The position numbers were made by a program, and so were the translations under genes. A stretch of 23,158 bases of DNA from Paracoccaceae bacterium (GTDB taxonomy: Bacteria > Pseudomonadota > Alphaproteobacteria > Rhodobacterales > Rhodobacteraceae). Below are positions 14,851 to 22,117 of the stretch, piece by piece. The notes beneath the pieces are model-generated. The model ran no database searches, was not told the origin of the DNA, and worked only from the letters and a program-made list of their open reading frames with translations. Location of the stretch: NCBI GenBank assembly GCA_003500165.1, contig DNSZ01000091.1, positions 1 through 23,158 on the forward strand, read 5' to 3'. How positions within the stretch are numbered: the stretch's first letter is position 1; the number at the start of each line of letters is the position of its first letter.

Positions 14851-14867
14851 GGGCCTGAAGCCGCGGC

Positions 14868-15092
14868 CTAGCCGTCCTCGCCCTCGGGCGGTGGCCGCCC
14901 GACGCCGCGGAACACCGGGCGCAGCGGCAGGATCCAAAGAAACCCGAGCCCGACATAGATGCCGAGTTCCGTCAGGAAGGAAGGCCGGTCGAGCAGCGCA
15001 ATGAGGCTGACCGCGCAGACGATATAGGCCGGCACGCCGATCACCAGGATCAGCAGCGACAGGCGGCGACGGGTGCGATAGGACAGCGACAT
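14868..15092 (-). CDS. DUF2842 family small membrane protein
   Basis: A 74-residue protein with two hydrophobic segments (about 11-33 and 40-60), a basic N-terminus (SYRTRRRL) and a conserved LPLRPVFRGVG end, matching the DUF2842 family of alphaproteobacteria, whose function is unknown. ATG 15092 is preferred over an in-frame TTG at 15107. It begins four bases after the purA stop, so it is surely co-transcribed with purA, an arrangement that looks conserved in Rhodobacterales. With few charged residues between the spans it should sit in the inner membrane. No function should be inferred from the purA link alone. Confidence 0.85.
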   Translation of the reverse strand: MSLSYRTRRRLSLLILVIGVPAYIVCAVSLIALLDRPSFLTELGIYVGLGFLWILPLRPVFRGVGRPPPEGEDG

Positions 15093-15096
15093 CGGT

Positions 15097-16389
15097 TCAA
15101 TCGGCAAAGGGATCGGTGACGAGGATCGTGTCCTCGCGCTCGGGCGAGGTGGACAGTAGCGCGACCGGGCAGTCGATCAACTCCTCGATCCGGCGAACGT
15201 ATTTCACCGCCTCCGCGGGCAGGTCGGCCCAGCTGCGCGCCCGGGCGGTGCTTTGCCGCCAGCCGGGCAGCGTTTCATAGACCGGCCGCACCCGCGCCTG
15301 AAGGTCGGACGCCGCCGGCAAATGGTCGAGCCGGCTGCCGTCAAGCTCGTAGGCCACGCAAATCTTCAATGTGTCGAGCCCGTCGAGCACGTCAAGCTTG
15401 GTCAGCGCGATGCCATTGGCGCCCGAGATCGCGCAGGTCTGGCGCACCAGCACCGCGTCGAACCAGCCACAGCGCCGGGCGCGTCCCGTCACGGTGCCCG
15501 TCTCGCGCCCCACGGTGGCGAGGTGGACGCCGACCGCTTCATCGAGCTCGCACGGGAACGGCCCTTCGCCGACCCGGGTGGTATAGGCCTTGACGATCGC
15601 CAGCACGAAGTCGATCGCGCCCGGGCCCACCCCGCTGCCCGCCGCCGCCGCACCACCAAGCGTCGAAGACGAGGTGACATAGGGGTAGGTGCCGAAATCG
15701 ACATCCAGAAGCGCGCCCTGCGCGCCCTCGAACAACAGCCGGTCGCCCGCCCGGCGCCGATCCCGCAGCACCTGCCAGGCCGGCCGGACGAAGGGCAGCA
15801 GCCGCGGCGCCACCTCGGCCAGCGCGGTCTCCAGCGCGGCCCGATCGGGCGGCTCGGCGCCCAGCCCCGCGCGCAGGGCGCCGTGATGGGCCATCAGCCG
15901 GTCGAGCCGCGACGACAGGGTGGCAGGATCGGCCAGGTCGGCCGCGCGGACAGCGCGCCGGCCCACCTTGTCCTCATAGGCCGGGCCGATGCCCCGCCCG
16001 GTGGTGCCGATCCTGGCCTGCCCGGCGGCCGCTTCGCGCAGCACATCGAGATGCTGATGCACCGGCAGGATCAGCGGCGTGTTCTCGGCCACGATCAGGT
16101 TGTCGGGCGTCACATCGAGCCCCTGCGCGCGCACCGTGGCGATCTCGTCGAGCAGTGCCCACGGGTCGAGCACCACGCCATTGCCGATCACCGCCAGCTT
16201 GCCCGGCCGCACGATGCCCGAGGGCAGCAGCGACAGCTTGAACACCCGTTCGCCGATCACCAGCGTATGGCCGGCATTGTGCCCGCCCTGGAACCGGACG
16301 ATGACATCGGCCCGCTCCGACAGCCAATCGACGATCTTGCCCTTGCCCTCGTCGCCCCATTGCGCCCCGACCACCGCCACATTGGCCAT
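15097..16389 (-). CDS. purA: Adenylosuccinate synthetase
   Basis: A 430-residue enzyme that joins IMP and aspartate with GTP to make adenylosuccinate, the committed step to AMP. The signature GDEGKGK is at 12-18 with catalytic D13, and H41 is in GGHNAGHT. TTGRGIGPAYEDK, the KAYTTRVGEGPFP loop and TKLDVLDGL are present, and length matches the 430-residue norm. I took ATG 16389 because the conserved MANVAVVGAQWGDEGKGK begins there; the open frame upstream is not conserved sequence. A G-rich GGGGGCAGG element precedes it. It is followed at four bases by the DUF2842 gene and is divergent from secG. purB and purC lie 5-7 kb to the right. Confidence 0.98.
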   Translation of the reverse strand: MANVAVVGAQWGDEGKGKIVDWLSERADVIVRFQGGHNAGHTLVIGERVFKLSLLPSGIVRPGKLAVIGNGVVLDPWALLDEIATVRAQGLDVTPDNLIVAENTPLILPVHQHLDVLREAAAGQARIGTTGRGIGPAYEDKVGRRAVRAADLADPATLSSRLDRLMAHHGALRAGLGAEPPDRAALETALAEVAPRLLPFVRPAWQVLRDRRRAGDRLLFEGAQGALLDVDFGTYPYVTSSSTLGGAAAAGSGVGPGAIDFVLAIVKAYTTRVGEGPFPCELDEAVGVHLATVGRETGTVTGRARRCGWFDAVLVRQTCAISGANGIALTKLDVLDGLDTLKICVAYELDGSRLDHLPAASDLQARVRPVYETLPGWRQSTARARSWADLPAEAVKYVRRIEELIDCPVALLSTSPEREDTILVTDPFAD

Positions 16390-16420
16390 GCCTGCCCCCA
16401 CCATACCGAACCGCGACCCC

Positions 16421-16447
16421 ATTACACGGCCCGTCGGGGGCTGGAAA
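16421..16447 (-). promoter_or_regulatory. Candidate purA promoter
   Basis: On the minus strand TGTAAT (16426-16421; five of six consensus bases) follows TTTCCA (16447-16442) at 15 bases. The short spacer lowers confidence, but the position, about 32 bases before the start codon, is suitable. Confidence 0.3.
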
Positions 16448-16497
16448 CCGGGTTCCGCGCCGGCGCTGCCGTTGGCGGTCGCGCGCCGAGCCCGGCC

Positions 16498-16526
16498 TTG
16501 CACCGGGTCGCCAGAGCGCCTAGGTG
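16498..16526 (+). promoter_or_regulatory. Candidate secG promoter
   Basis: TTGCAC (16498-16503) and TAGGTG (16521-16526) are 17 bases apart, 30 bases before the secG ATG. The -10 is poor. Confidence 0.3.
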
Positions 16527-16555
16527 GCGGTCTGCAGTCATCCAGGCATCGCCCC

Positions 16556-16921
16556 ATGCAGAACGTCGTCCTTGTCATTCATTTGCTGCTTGCCCTCGGG
16601 ATCATCGGCATCGTGCTTCTGCAGCGCTCCGAAGGCGGCGGGCTGGGCATGGGGGGCGGCGGTGGCGGCGGCGTGATGTCCAGCCGCGGCACGGCCACCG
16701 CATTGTCAAAGGTGACCTGGGCGCTGGGGATCGCGTTCATTGCCACCTCGCTGACCCTGACGATCCTGGCTGCACGCGACGCGGCGACCTCGTCGGTGAT
16801 GGACGCGCCGGCCGCCACGGCACCGGTTGCGCCCGATGGCGATGACGCGCCGCCGCCGCTGCCTTTCGACCTGCCGCCGACCACCGGGGATGCGCCGATC
16901 GCGCCACCGCCGGCCGACTAG
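16556..16921 (+). CDS. secG: Preprotein translocase subunit SecG
   Basis: A 121-residue inner-membrane protein, accessory subunit of the SecYEG export channel. It has the family plan: first membrane span about 3-21, the conserved LLQRSEGGGLGMGGGGGGG loop (21-39), then a second span about 52-74. A Pro/Ala/Asp-rich tail of about 45 residues follows, as is common in alphaproteobacteria. ATG 16556 is the start; it has no strong ribosome-binding site. It is transcribed divergently from purA and is followed by two hairpins, so it appears monocistronic, although in related genomes secG is often next to pyrG, which is absent here. Confidence 0.95.
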   Translation: MQNVVLVIHLLLALGIIGIVLLQRSEGGGLGMGGGGGGGVMSSRGTATALSKVTWALGIAFIATSLTLTILAARDAATSSVMDAPAATAPVAPDGDDAPPPLPFDLPPTTGDAPIAPPPAD

Positions 16922-16967
16922 GCCCGGCGCGGGGCACAGCCAGCCTGGCGGTGCTTCGCAGCGTGGC

Positions 16968-16989
16968 CTGAGTCTTCTGGAAAGATCAG
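16968..16989 (+). terminator. First hairpin after secG (TTCTGGA loop family)
   Basis: CTGA-G-TCTT (16968-16976, one bulged G) pairs with AAGATCAG (16982-16989) around the loop CTGGA. It is about 47 bases after the secG stop. The loop region reads TTCTGGA (16975-16981), as in the next hairpin. No T-run. Confidence 0.45.
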
Positions 16990-16994
16990 CCTGG

Positions 16995-17016
16995 CAAATC
17001 CTTCTGGACGGATTTG
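16995..17016 (+). terminator. Second hairpin after secG (TTCTGGA loop family)
   Basis: CAAATCC (16995-17001) pairs with GGATTTG (17010-17016) around TTCTGGAC. It lies five bases after the first hairpin. The stem differs from the other copies while the loop is the same. Confidence 0.5.
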
Positions 17017-17189
17017 TGCCGGACCGCCTCGACACCCGTCCCCCACGCCCGCCTGCCGGCCTCGTTTAAGGTCGGGGTCCGATCGTCGCCCGCGACCGCG
17101 CAACCTCCGTGTCGCCGTCATCCATGCCGGGGAGCCATGCGCGGCCCCGGGCCGCCCGGTCAAGGGCGCCGGCCGCGTCACGGCGGCTG

Positions 17190-17218
17190 TTTACCCCGCC
17201 CGCGGCCGCGCCTAAGCT
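17190..17218 (+). promoter_or_regulatory. Candidate pyc promoter
   Basis: TTTACC (17190-17195) and TAAGCT (17213-17218) are separated by 17 bases, placing the transcript start about 20 bases before the pyc ATG. Both hexamers are partial matches. Confidence 0.35.
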
Positions 17219-17244
17219 GCGCCGCAGTGCAGCAGGGGCGGACC

Positions 17245-20200
17245 ATGGCCGAGTTCAAGAAAATCCTGATCGCCAACCGGGGCGAGATCGCGATCCGCAT
17301 CATGCGGGCGGCGAACGAGCTGGGCAAGCGCACGGTGGCGGTGTTCGCCGAGGAAGACAAGCTGAGCCTGCACCGGTTCAAGGCCGACGAGGCCTATCGC
17401 ATCGGCGAAGGGCTGGGCCCGGTCGCCGCCTATCTGTCGATCCCCGAGATCATCCGGGTGGCCCGGGCCGCCGGCGCGGATGCGATCCACCCCGGCTATG
17501 GCCTTTTGTCGGAAAACCCCGATCTGGTCGATGCCTGCGCCGCTGCCGGCATCGCCTTCATCGGCCCCCGGGCCGAGACCATGCGCGCGCTGGGCGACAA
17601 GGCCAGCGCCCGGCGGGTGGCGATCGCGGCCGGCGTCCCGGTGATCCCGGCCACCCCGGTCCTGCCCGAGGACATGGACGAGGTGCGCGCCATGGCCGCC
17701 GAGATCGGCTATCCGATGATGCTGAAAGCGAGCTGGGGCGGCGGCGGTCGGGGCATGCGGCCCGTGGCCTCGGAAGACGAGCTGGAGGCCAAGGTCCGCG
17801 AAGGCCGGCGCGAGGCCGAAGCCGCATTCGGCAATGGCGAGGGGTATCTCGAAAAGATGATCACCCGCGCCCGCCATGTCGAGGTGCAGGTGCTGGGCGA
17901 CAGCCATGGCGGGCTTTACCACCTGTATGAGCGCGACTGCACCGTGCAGCGGCGCAACCAGAAGATCGTCGAACGCGCGCCCGCCCCCTATCTGACCGAC
18001 GCCCAGCGGGCCGAGATCTGCGATCTGGGTCTCAGGGTGGCGGCCGAGGTCGGCTATCAGAATGCCGGCACGGTCGAGTTCCTGATGGATATGGAAACGG
18101 GCGCGTTCTATTTCATCGAGGTCAATCCGCGCATTCAGGTCGAACACACCGTGACCGAAGAGGTCACCGGCATCGACATCGTGCGGGCGCAGATTCGCAT
18201 CGCCGAGGGCGCGACGCTGGCCGAGGCAACCGGGGCGGACAGCCAGCAGGATGTGCGGCTGTCGGGCCATGCGCTGCAATGCCGGATCACCACCGAGGAC
18301 CCGCAGAACAACTTCATCCCCGATTATGGCCGCATCACCGCCTATCGCGGGGCCACGGGGATGGGCATCCGGCTCGATGGCGGGACCGCCTATTCGGGCG
18401 CGGTGATCACGCGCTATTACGATTCGCTTCTGGAAAAGGTCACCGCCTGGGCGCCGACCCCCGAACAGGGGATCGCCCGGATGATCCGGGCGCTGCGCGA
18501 ATTCCGCATCCGCGGCGTGTCGACCAACCTGGCCTTTGTCGAGAACCTGCTGAAAAACCAGACCTTCCGGGCGAATGCGGCGACCACCACATTCATCGAC
18601 ACCACCCCCGAACTGTTCGACTTTCGCCCGCGCCGCGACCGGGCGACGAAAATCCTCACCTATCTCGCGGATGTCACGGTCAACGGGCATCCCGAAACCC
18701 TGGGCCGGCCAGGCCCGCCCGCCGGACTGAAACCGGCGAGGGCGCCCGACGTGCCGACCGGCACCGCGCCGCCCGACGGCACCCGGAACCTGTTGGAAAC
18801 CCACGGGGCGCAAGGCGTGGCCGACTGGCTTGCCGCGCAGGAGCGGGTGCTGATCACCGACACGACGATGCGCGACGGCCACCAGTCGCTGCTGGCCACG
18901 CGGATGCGGTCGATCGACATGATCAATGTCGCGCCCGCCTATGCGCATCGCCTGCCCGGCCTCTTCTCGGTCGAATGCTGGGGCGGCGCGACCTTCGACG
19001 TGGCCTATCGCTTTCTGCAGGAATGTCCCTGGCAGCGGCTGCGCGATCTGCGCGCGGCGATGCCCAACATCATGACGCAGATGCTGCTGCGCGCGTCGAA
19101 CGGGGTGGGCTACACCAACTATCCCGACAATGTGGTCCGTTTCTTCGTCAAGCAGGCGGCCGAGACCGGCGTCGACGTGTTCCGCGTGTTCGACAGCCTG
19201 AACTGGGTCGAGAACATGCGGGTGGCGATGGATGCAGTGGTCGAGACCGGCCGCGTCTGCGAGGGCGCGATCTGTTATACCGGCGATATCCTGGACCCGG
19301 CGCGGGCCAAATACGACCTCCAATACTATGTCGATATGGGCCAGGCGCTGCGCGATGCGGGTGCCCATATCCTGGGGTTGAAGGACATGGCGGGGCTCTT
19401 GAAGCCCGACGCGGCGCGGGTGCTGTTCAAGGCGCTGAAGGAAGAGGTCGGCCTGCCGATCCATTTCCACACCCACGACACGTCGGGGCTGGCGGCGGCG
19501 ACGGTGCTGGCCGCCGTCGAGACCGGCGTCGACGCGGTGGATGCGGCGATGGATGCGATGTCGGGCACCACCTCGCAGCCCTGCCTCGGCTCGATCGTCG
19601 CGGCGCTGGCGCACGGGCCCCGCGACCCGGGCCTCGACCTCGGCGCGATCCGCGCGATCTCGGCCTATTGGGAACAGGCGCGGCATCAGTATGCGGCCTT
19701 CGAATCGGGGCAGTCGACCCCGGCCTCCGAGGTCTATCTGCACGAGATGCCGGGCGGGCAGTTCACCAATCTGAAGGCGCAGGCCCGCTCGATGGGGCTG
19801 GAAGAGCGCTGGCCCGAGATCGCCCGCGCCTATGCCGATGCGAATGCGATGTTCGGCGATATCGTCAAGGTCACGCCCAGCTCCAAGGTGGTGGGCGACA
19901 TGGCGCTGGTGATGGTCAGCCAGGGGCTGAGCCGGCAGGAGGTCGAGGACCCCGCCATCGATGTCGCCTTCCCCGATTCGGTCGTCGAGATGATGCATGG
20001 CGATCTGGGCCAGCCGCCGGGCGGGTTTCCGCCCGCGCTGCAGCAGAAGGTGCTGAAGGGGGCGACACCGGTGACGACGCGCCCCGGGGCCGGCATGGCG
20101 CCGGTCGATCTGGAGGCCACCCGCCGGGCCCTGTCGAAGGAGCTTGAGGGCTTCACCGTCGATGACGAGGACCTTGCGGGCTATCTGATGTATCCCAAGG

Positions 20201-20691
20201 TGTTCCTCGATTATATGGGGCGGCACCGGATGTTCGGGCCGGTCCGGGCGCTGCCGACCAAGGCGTTCTTCTACGGCATGGAGCCGGGCGAGGAACTGTC
20301 GGCCGAGATCGACCCGGGCAAGACGCTGGAAATCCGCCTGCAGGCGGTCGGCGAGACCTCGGATGCGGGCGATGTGCGGGTGTTCTTCGAACTGAACGGC
20401 CAACCCCGGGTGATCCGGGTGCCCGACCGTGCGGTGGCGGCCGAGGCCAAGGCACACCCGAAGGCCGATCCGGCCAACCCGAACCATCTGGGCGCGCCGA
20501 TGCCCGGCGTGGTGGCGCGGGTCGCGGTGACCGCCGGGCAAAGCGTGAAACGCGGCGATCTGCTGTTGACGATCGAGGCGATGAAGATGGAAACCGGCAT
20601 CCATGCCGACCGCGATGGCGAAATCGCCGCCGTCCACGCCCATGCCGGCGCCCAGATCGACGCCAAGGATCTGCTGCTGGAATATGGCTGA
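17245..20691 (+). CDS. pyc: Pyruvate carboxylase
   Basis: An 1148-residue single-chain, biotin-dependent enzyme making oxaloacetate from pyruvate, bicarbonate and ATP, refilling the TCA cycle. Order: biotin carboxylase domain (about 1-455; ATP-grasp glycine loop 161-171), carboxyltransferase domain (about 535-800) and C-terminal biotin carrier domain. The carboxyltransferase has the TTMRDGHQSLLATR motif with metal ligand D544, carbamylated-type K713 in GLKDMAG, and H742/H744 in HFHTHDTSG. The biotin-accepting lysine is K1114 in EAMKMET. Length equals the alphaproteobacterial norm (about 1150), so it is complete. ATG 17245 follows AGCAGGGGCGG and is where conserved MAEFKKILIANRGEIA begins. It is monocistronic and convergent with purC, ending in a CTGATACCAA repeat and a hairpin. 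Confidence 0.98.
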   Translation: MAEFKKILIANRGEIAIRIMRAANELGKRTVAVFAEEDKLSLHRFKADEAYRIGEGLGPVAAYLSIPEIIRVARAAGADAIHPGYGLLSENPDLVDACAAAGIAFIGPRAETMRALGDKASARRVAIAAGVPVIPATPVLPEDMDEVRAMAAEIGYPMMLKASWGGGGRGMRPVASEDELEAKVREGRREAEAAFGNGEGYLEKMITRARHVEVQVLGDSHGGLYHLYERDCTVQRRNQKIVERAPAPYLTDAQRAEICDLGLRVAAEVGYQNAGTVEFLMDMETGAFYFIEVNPRIQVEHTVTEEVTGIDIVRAQIRIAEGATLAEATGADSQQDVRLSGHALQCRITTEDPQNNFIPDYGRITAYRGATGMGIRLDGGTAYSGAVITRYYDSLLEKVTAWAPTPEQGIARMIRALREFRIRGVSTNLAFVENLLKNQTFRANAATTTFIDTTPELFDFRPRRDRATKILTYLADVTVNGHPETLGRPGPPAGLKPARAPDVPTGTAPPDGTRNLLETHGAQGVADWLAAQERVLITDTTMRDGHQSLLATRMRSIDMINVAPAYAHRLPGLFSVECWGGATFDVAYRFLQECPWQRLRDLRAAMPNIMTQMLLRASNGVGYTNYPDNVVRFFVKQAAETGVDVFRVFDSLNWVENMRVAMDAVVETGRVCEGAICYTGDILDPARAKYDLQYYVDMGQALRDAGAHILGLKDMAGLLKPDAARVLFKALKEEVGLPIHFHTHDTSGLAAATVLAAVETGVDAVDAAMDAMSGTTSQPCLGSIVAALAHGPRDPGLDLGAIRAISAYWEQARHQYAAFESGQSTPASEVYLHEMPGGQFTNLKAQARSMGLEERWPEIARAYADANAMFGDIVKVTPSSKVVGDMALVMVSQGLSRQEVEDPAIDVAFPDSVVEMMHGDLGQPPGGFPPALQQKVLKGATPVTTRPGAGMAPVDLEATRRALSKELEGFTVDDEDLAGYLMYPKVFLDYMGRHRMFGPVRALPTKAFFYGMEPGEELSAEIDPGKTLEIRLQAVGETSDAGDVRVFFELNGQPRVIRVPDRAVAAEAKAHPKADPANPNHLGAPMPGVVARVAVTAGQSVKRGDLLLTIEAMKMETGIHADRDGEIAAVHAHAGAQIDAKDLLLEYG

Positions 20692-20697
20692 TACCAA
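20688..20697 (+). repeat. CTGATACCAA repeat, copy 3 (contains the pyc stop codon)
   Basis: CTGATACCAA spans the pyc TGA (20689-20691) exactly as copy 1 spans the stop at 8401, and is also followed by a hairpin. Confidence 0.6.
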
Positions 20698-20718
20698 CGG
20701 TCATCGACCATGACCGTT
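20696..20718. terminator. Hairpin between convergent pyc and purC
   Basis: AACGGTCAT (20696-20704) and ATGACCGTT (20710-20718) are perfectly complementary over nine bases with a five-base loop, four bases after the pyc stop. No T-run, but the stem would also be read from the purC side, so it may act in both directions. Confidence 0.6.
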
Positions 20719-20780
20719 CGCCGCCTCCCGCTGCGGTGGACTCTTCCCAGAGCTGCGGTTTGCCCGCGAGCAGACGCCGC

Positions 20781-21542
20781 CTAATGCACCAGCTTTGGCC
20801 CGCCCCCGGCGCGTCCCTGTTTCGGCATCACGCCCAGACGCCGCGCCACCTCGGTATAGGCGTCCGCCAGTTCGCCAAGGTCGCGCCGGAACACATCCTT
20901 GTCGAGCTTCTGGCCGGTCTCGATATCCCACAGGCGGCAGGAATCGGGGCTGATCTCGTCGGCGACGAGCAGCCTTTGAAAATCGCCGTCCCAGACCCGC
21001 CCGACCTCGATCTTGAAGTCAATCAGCCGGATGCCCGCGCCCAGCATGACGCCCGACAGGAAATCGTTCACCCGCAGCGCCAGCGCCACCATATCGTCGA
21101 GATCCTGCTGGCTGGCCCAGTTGAAGGCCAGGATGTGTTCCTCGGTCACCAGCGGATCGCCCAGCGCGTCGTCCTTGAAGTAGAACTCGATGATCGGGCG
21201 GGGCAGCGGCGTGCCCTCCTCGATCCCCAGCCGTTCGGACAGCGAGCCGGCGGCGACGTTGCGGACCACGACTTCGAGCGGAATGATCTCGACCGCGTGC
21301 ACCAGCTGCTCGCGCATGTTGAGCCGGCGGATGAAATGGGTCGGCACGCCGATCCCGTTGAGGCCGGCCATGAAGAATTCCGACAGGCGGTTGTTGAGCA
21401 CGCCCTTGCCCTCGACCACCGCGTGCTTTGCGGCGTTGCCGGCGGTGGCATCGTCCTTGAAATACTGCACGATGGTCCCCGGTTCTGGGCCTTCGTAGAG
21501 AATCTTCGCCTTGCCTTCATAGATCAGTTTGCGGCGCGCCAT
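20781..21542 (-). CDS. purC: Phosphoribosylaminoimidazole-succinocarboxamide synthase (SAICAR synthetase)
   Basis: A 253-residue enzyme of de novo purine synthesis that couples CAIR with aspartate using ATP. Recognisable blocks are the start KLIYEGKAKILYEG, the phosphate-binding region KGVLNNRLSEFFM, VVRNVAAGSLSERLG and the active-site IDFKIEVGRVWDG with downstream VADEISPDSCRLWD. Length is normal for the bacterial form. It is transcribed divergently from the ATPase inhibitor gene; its own promoter overlaps a 14-bp palindrome. In many Rhodobacterales purC is followed by purS and purQ, but here it runs straight into the convergent pyc gene, so those genes must be elsewhere. Confidence 0.98.
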   Translation of the reverse strand: MARRKLIYEGKAKILYEGPEPGTIVQYFKDDATAGNAAKHAVVEGKGVLNNRLSEFFMAGLNGIGVPTHFIRRLNMREQLVHAVEIIPLEVVVRNVAAGSLSERLGIEEGTPLPRPIIEFYFKDDALGDPLVTEEHILAFNWASQQDLDDMVALALRVNDFLSGVMLGAGIRLIDFKIEVGRVWDGDFQRLLVADEISPDSCRLWDIETGQKLDKDVFRRDLGELADAYTEVARRLGVMPKQGRAGGGPKLVH

Positions 21543-21593
21543 GGGGATCCGGATCGTTTGGGGGCGGGGCCAGGGCGGCCCCGCGACCCACCG

Positions 21594-21622
21594 GCTATAG
21601 GCGATCGGTTGCCCCGGGGCAA
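21594..21622 (-). promoter_or_regulatory. purC promoter
   Basis: On the minus strand TTGCCC (21622-21617) and TATAGC (21599-21594) are separated by 17 bases, about 52 bases before the purC start. Confidence 0.5.
21609..21622. promoter_or_regulatory. Perfect 14-bp palindrome over the purC -35 (candidate operator)
   Basis: TTGCCCC GGGGCAA is a perfect palindrome that contains the whole purC -35 hexamer and lies 29 bases from the divergent zeta-gene -35. A dimeric regulator bound here would block purC. The regulator is unknown; the sequence does not match a standard E. coli PurR box. Confidence 0.45.
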
Positions 21623-21650
21623 GAAACCCTGCAACCGGGCCAGCTGGGTC

Positions 21651-21680
21651 TTGCTTGAAGGGGGGTGGCGCGCCTATCTT
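21651..21680 (+). promoter_or_regulatory. Promoter of the ATPase inhibitor (zeta) gene
   Basis: TTGCTT (21651-21656) and TATCTT (21675-21680) are separated by 18 bases, 30 bases before the ATG. The leader carries AGGAGAGG. Confidence 0.45.
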
Positions 21681-21709
21681 TGCTAACGAAGTATGAACAG
21701 GAGAGGGCG

Positions 21710-22027
21710 ATGACCACTTTCGACGAGCGCGAACGCGCCTATGAGGCCAAGTTCGCCCATGATGCAGAGCTGGATTTCAAGGCGGTGGCGCGGCGCAACC
21801 GGCTGTTGGGCCTGTGGGCCGCGGCGATCCTCGGCAAGACCGGGGCCGAGGCCGAAGCCTATGCCAAGGATGTGGTGCGGGCCGATTTCGAGGAAGCCGG
21901 CCACGAGGATGTGGTGCGCAAGGTGGCCCATGATCTGGGCGACCGATCGAGCCCCGAGGCGATCCGCGCCAAGATGGCCGAATTGCTGGCCGAGGCCCGC
22001 AGCCAGGTGATGACCGAAGTGGTCTGA
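21710..22027 (+). CDS. F1-ATPase inhibitor, zeta subunit (DUF1476 family)
   Basis: A 105-residue, mostly helical, highly charged protein of the DUF1476 family, shown in Paracoccus denitrificans to be the zeta subunit that blocks reverse rotation (ATP hydrolysis) of the F1FO ATP synthase. The diagnostic start MTTFDERERAYEAKFAHD is present; in the studied protein the N-terminal segment is the inhibitory helix. It is followed by ARRNRLLGLWAAAILGKTG and the DFEEAGHEDVVRKV block. Length matches the family (about 104). ATG 21710 follows a strong AGGAGAGG. The gene is free-standing, divergent from purC, and ends at a strong hairpin shared with convergent purB. Presumed activity follows the family; nothing in the sequence looks defective. 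Confidence 0.93.
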   Translation: MTTFDERERAYEAKFAHDAELDFKAVARRNRLLGLWAAAILGKTGAEAEAYAKDVVRADFEEAGHEDVVRKVAHDLGDRSSPEAIRAKMAELLAEARSQVMTEVV

Positions 22028-22050
22028 GCGCGGCCACCCTTGGCCGGGCG

Positions 22051-22091
22051 GGCCGCCTCGGGGGGCATCGAGCCCCCGCTCGGCGGCGGCC
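22051..22091. terminator. Strong bidirectional hairpin between zeta gene and purB
   Basis: Inner arms GGGGGC (22061-22066) and GCCCCC (22072-22077) with a five-base loop are nested in outer arms GGCCGCC (22051-22057) and GGCGGCC (22085-22091). It lies between the two convergent stop codons (22027 and 22118), as expected for a shared terminator. No T-run on either side. Confidence 0.6.
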
Positions 22092-22117
22092 GCGCGACAG
22101 GCGCGGCCCGGCGCCCG

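Larger units (their letters stand above)
14502..14867. other. Long intergenic stretch without a convincing gene
   Basis: Between the deaminase hairpins and the DUF2842 stop there is no gene I would call. On the minus strand a frame of 133 codons (14417-14818) is open, but it runs through both hairpins into the deaminase end, has no ribosome-binding site, and its Arg/Ala/Gly-rich product resembles translated noncoding DNA. The stretch holds the inverted CTGATACCAA repeat (14820-14834) and a small GGTATC/GATACC hairpin (14834-14850). It may be a decayed gene or dispersed repeat sequence. Confidence 0.5.
16922..17244. other. Intergenic region between secG and pyc
   Basis: This 323-base stretch has no convincing gene. 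It contains two tandem hairpins after secG (16968-16989 and 16995-17016), a GCGGCCC/GGGCCGC dyad (17141-17155) and a candidate pyc promoter (17190-17218). The pyc frame remains open from 17014 but shows no conserved protein sequence before 17245. Confidence 0.6.

Noticed and set aside
13069..14937. 622-codon antisense frame over the deaminase
   Set aside because: Same shadow pattern; the CodA-like gene on the plus strand explains the open frame.
16390..16578. N-terminal extension of adenylosuccinate synthetase
   Set aside because: The upstream open frame shows no family sequence and overlaps the divergent secG start; conserved residues begin at 16389.
17141..17155. GCGGCCC/GGGCCGC dyad upstream of pyc as an operator
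   Set aside because: All-G/C palindromes of this length are expected by chance in such GC-rich DNA, and it is not placed at a promoter element.
16922..17244. Longer N-terminus for pyruvate carboxylase (frame open from 17014)
   Set aside because: Added residues are Pro/Arg-rich and unconserved; the family start and a ribosome-binding site coincide at 17245.
17212..20697. Open frame of more than 1100 codons antisense to pyruvate carboxylase
   Set aside because: It mirrors the pyc gene: in very GC-rich DNA the frame opposite a strong gene stays open. The product is His/Arg/Gly-rich with no recognisable domain, while the plus strand encodes a complete conserved enzyme.
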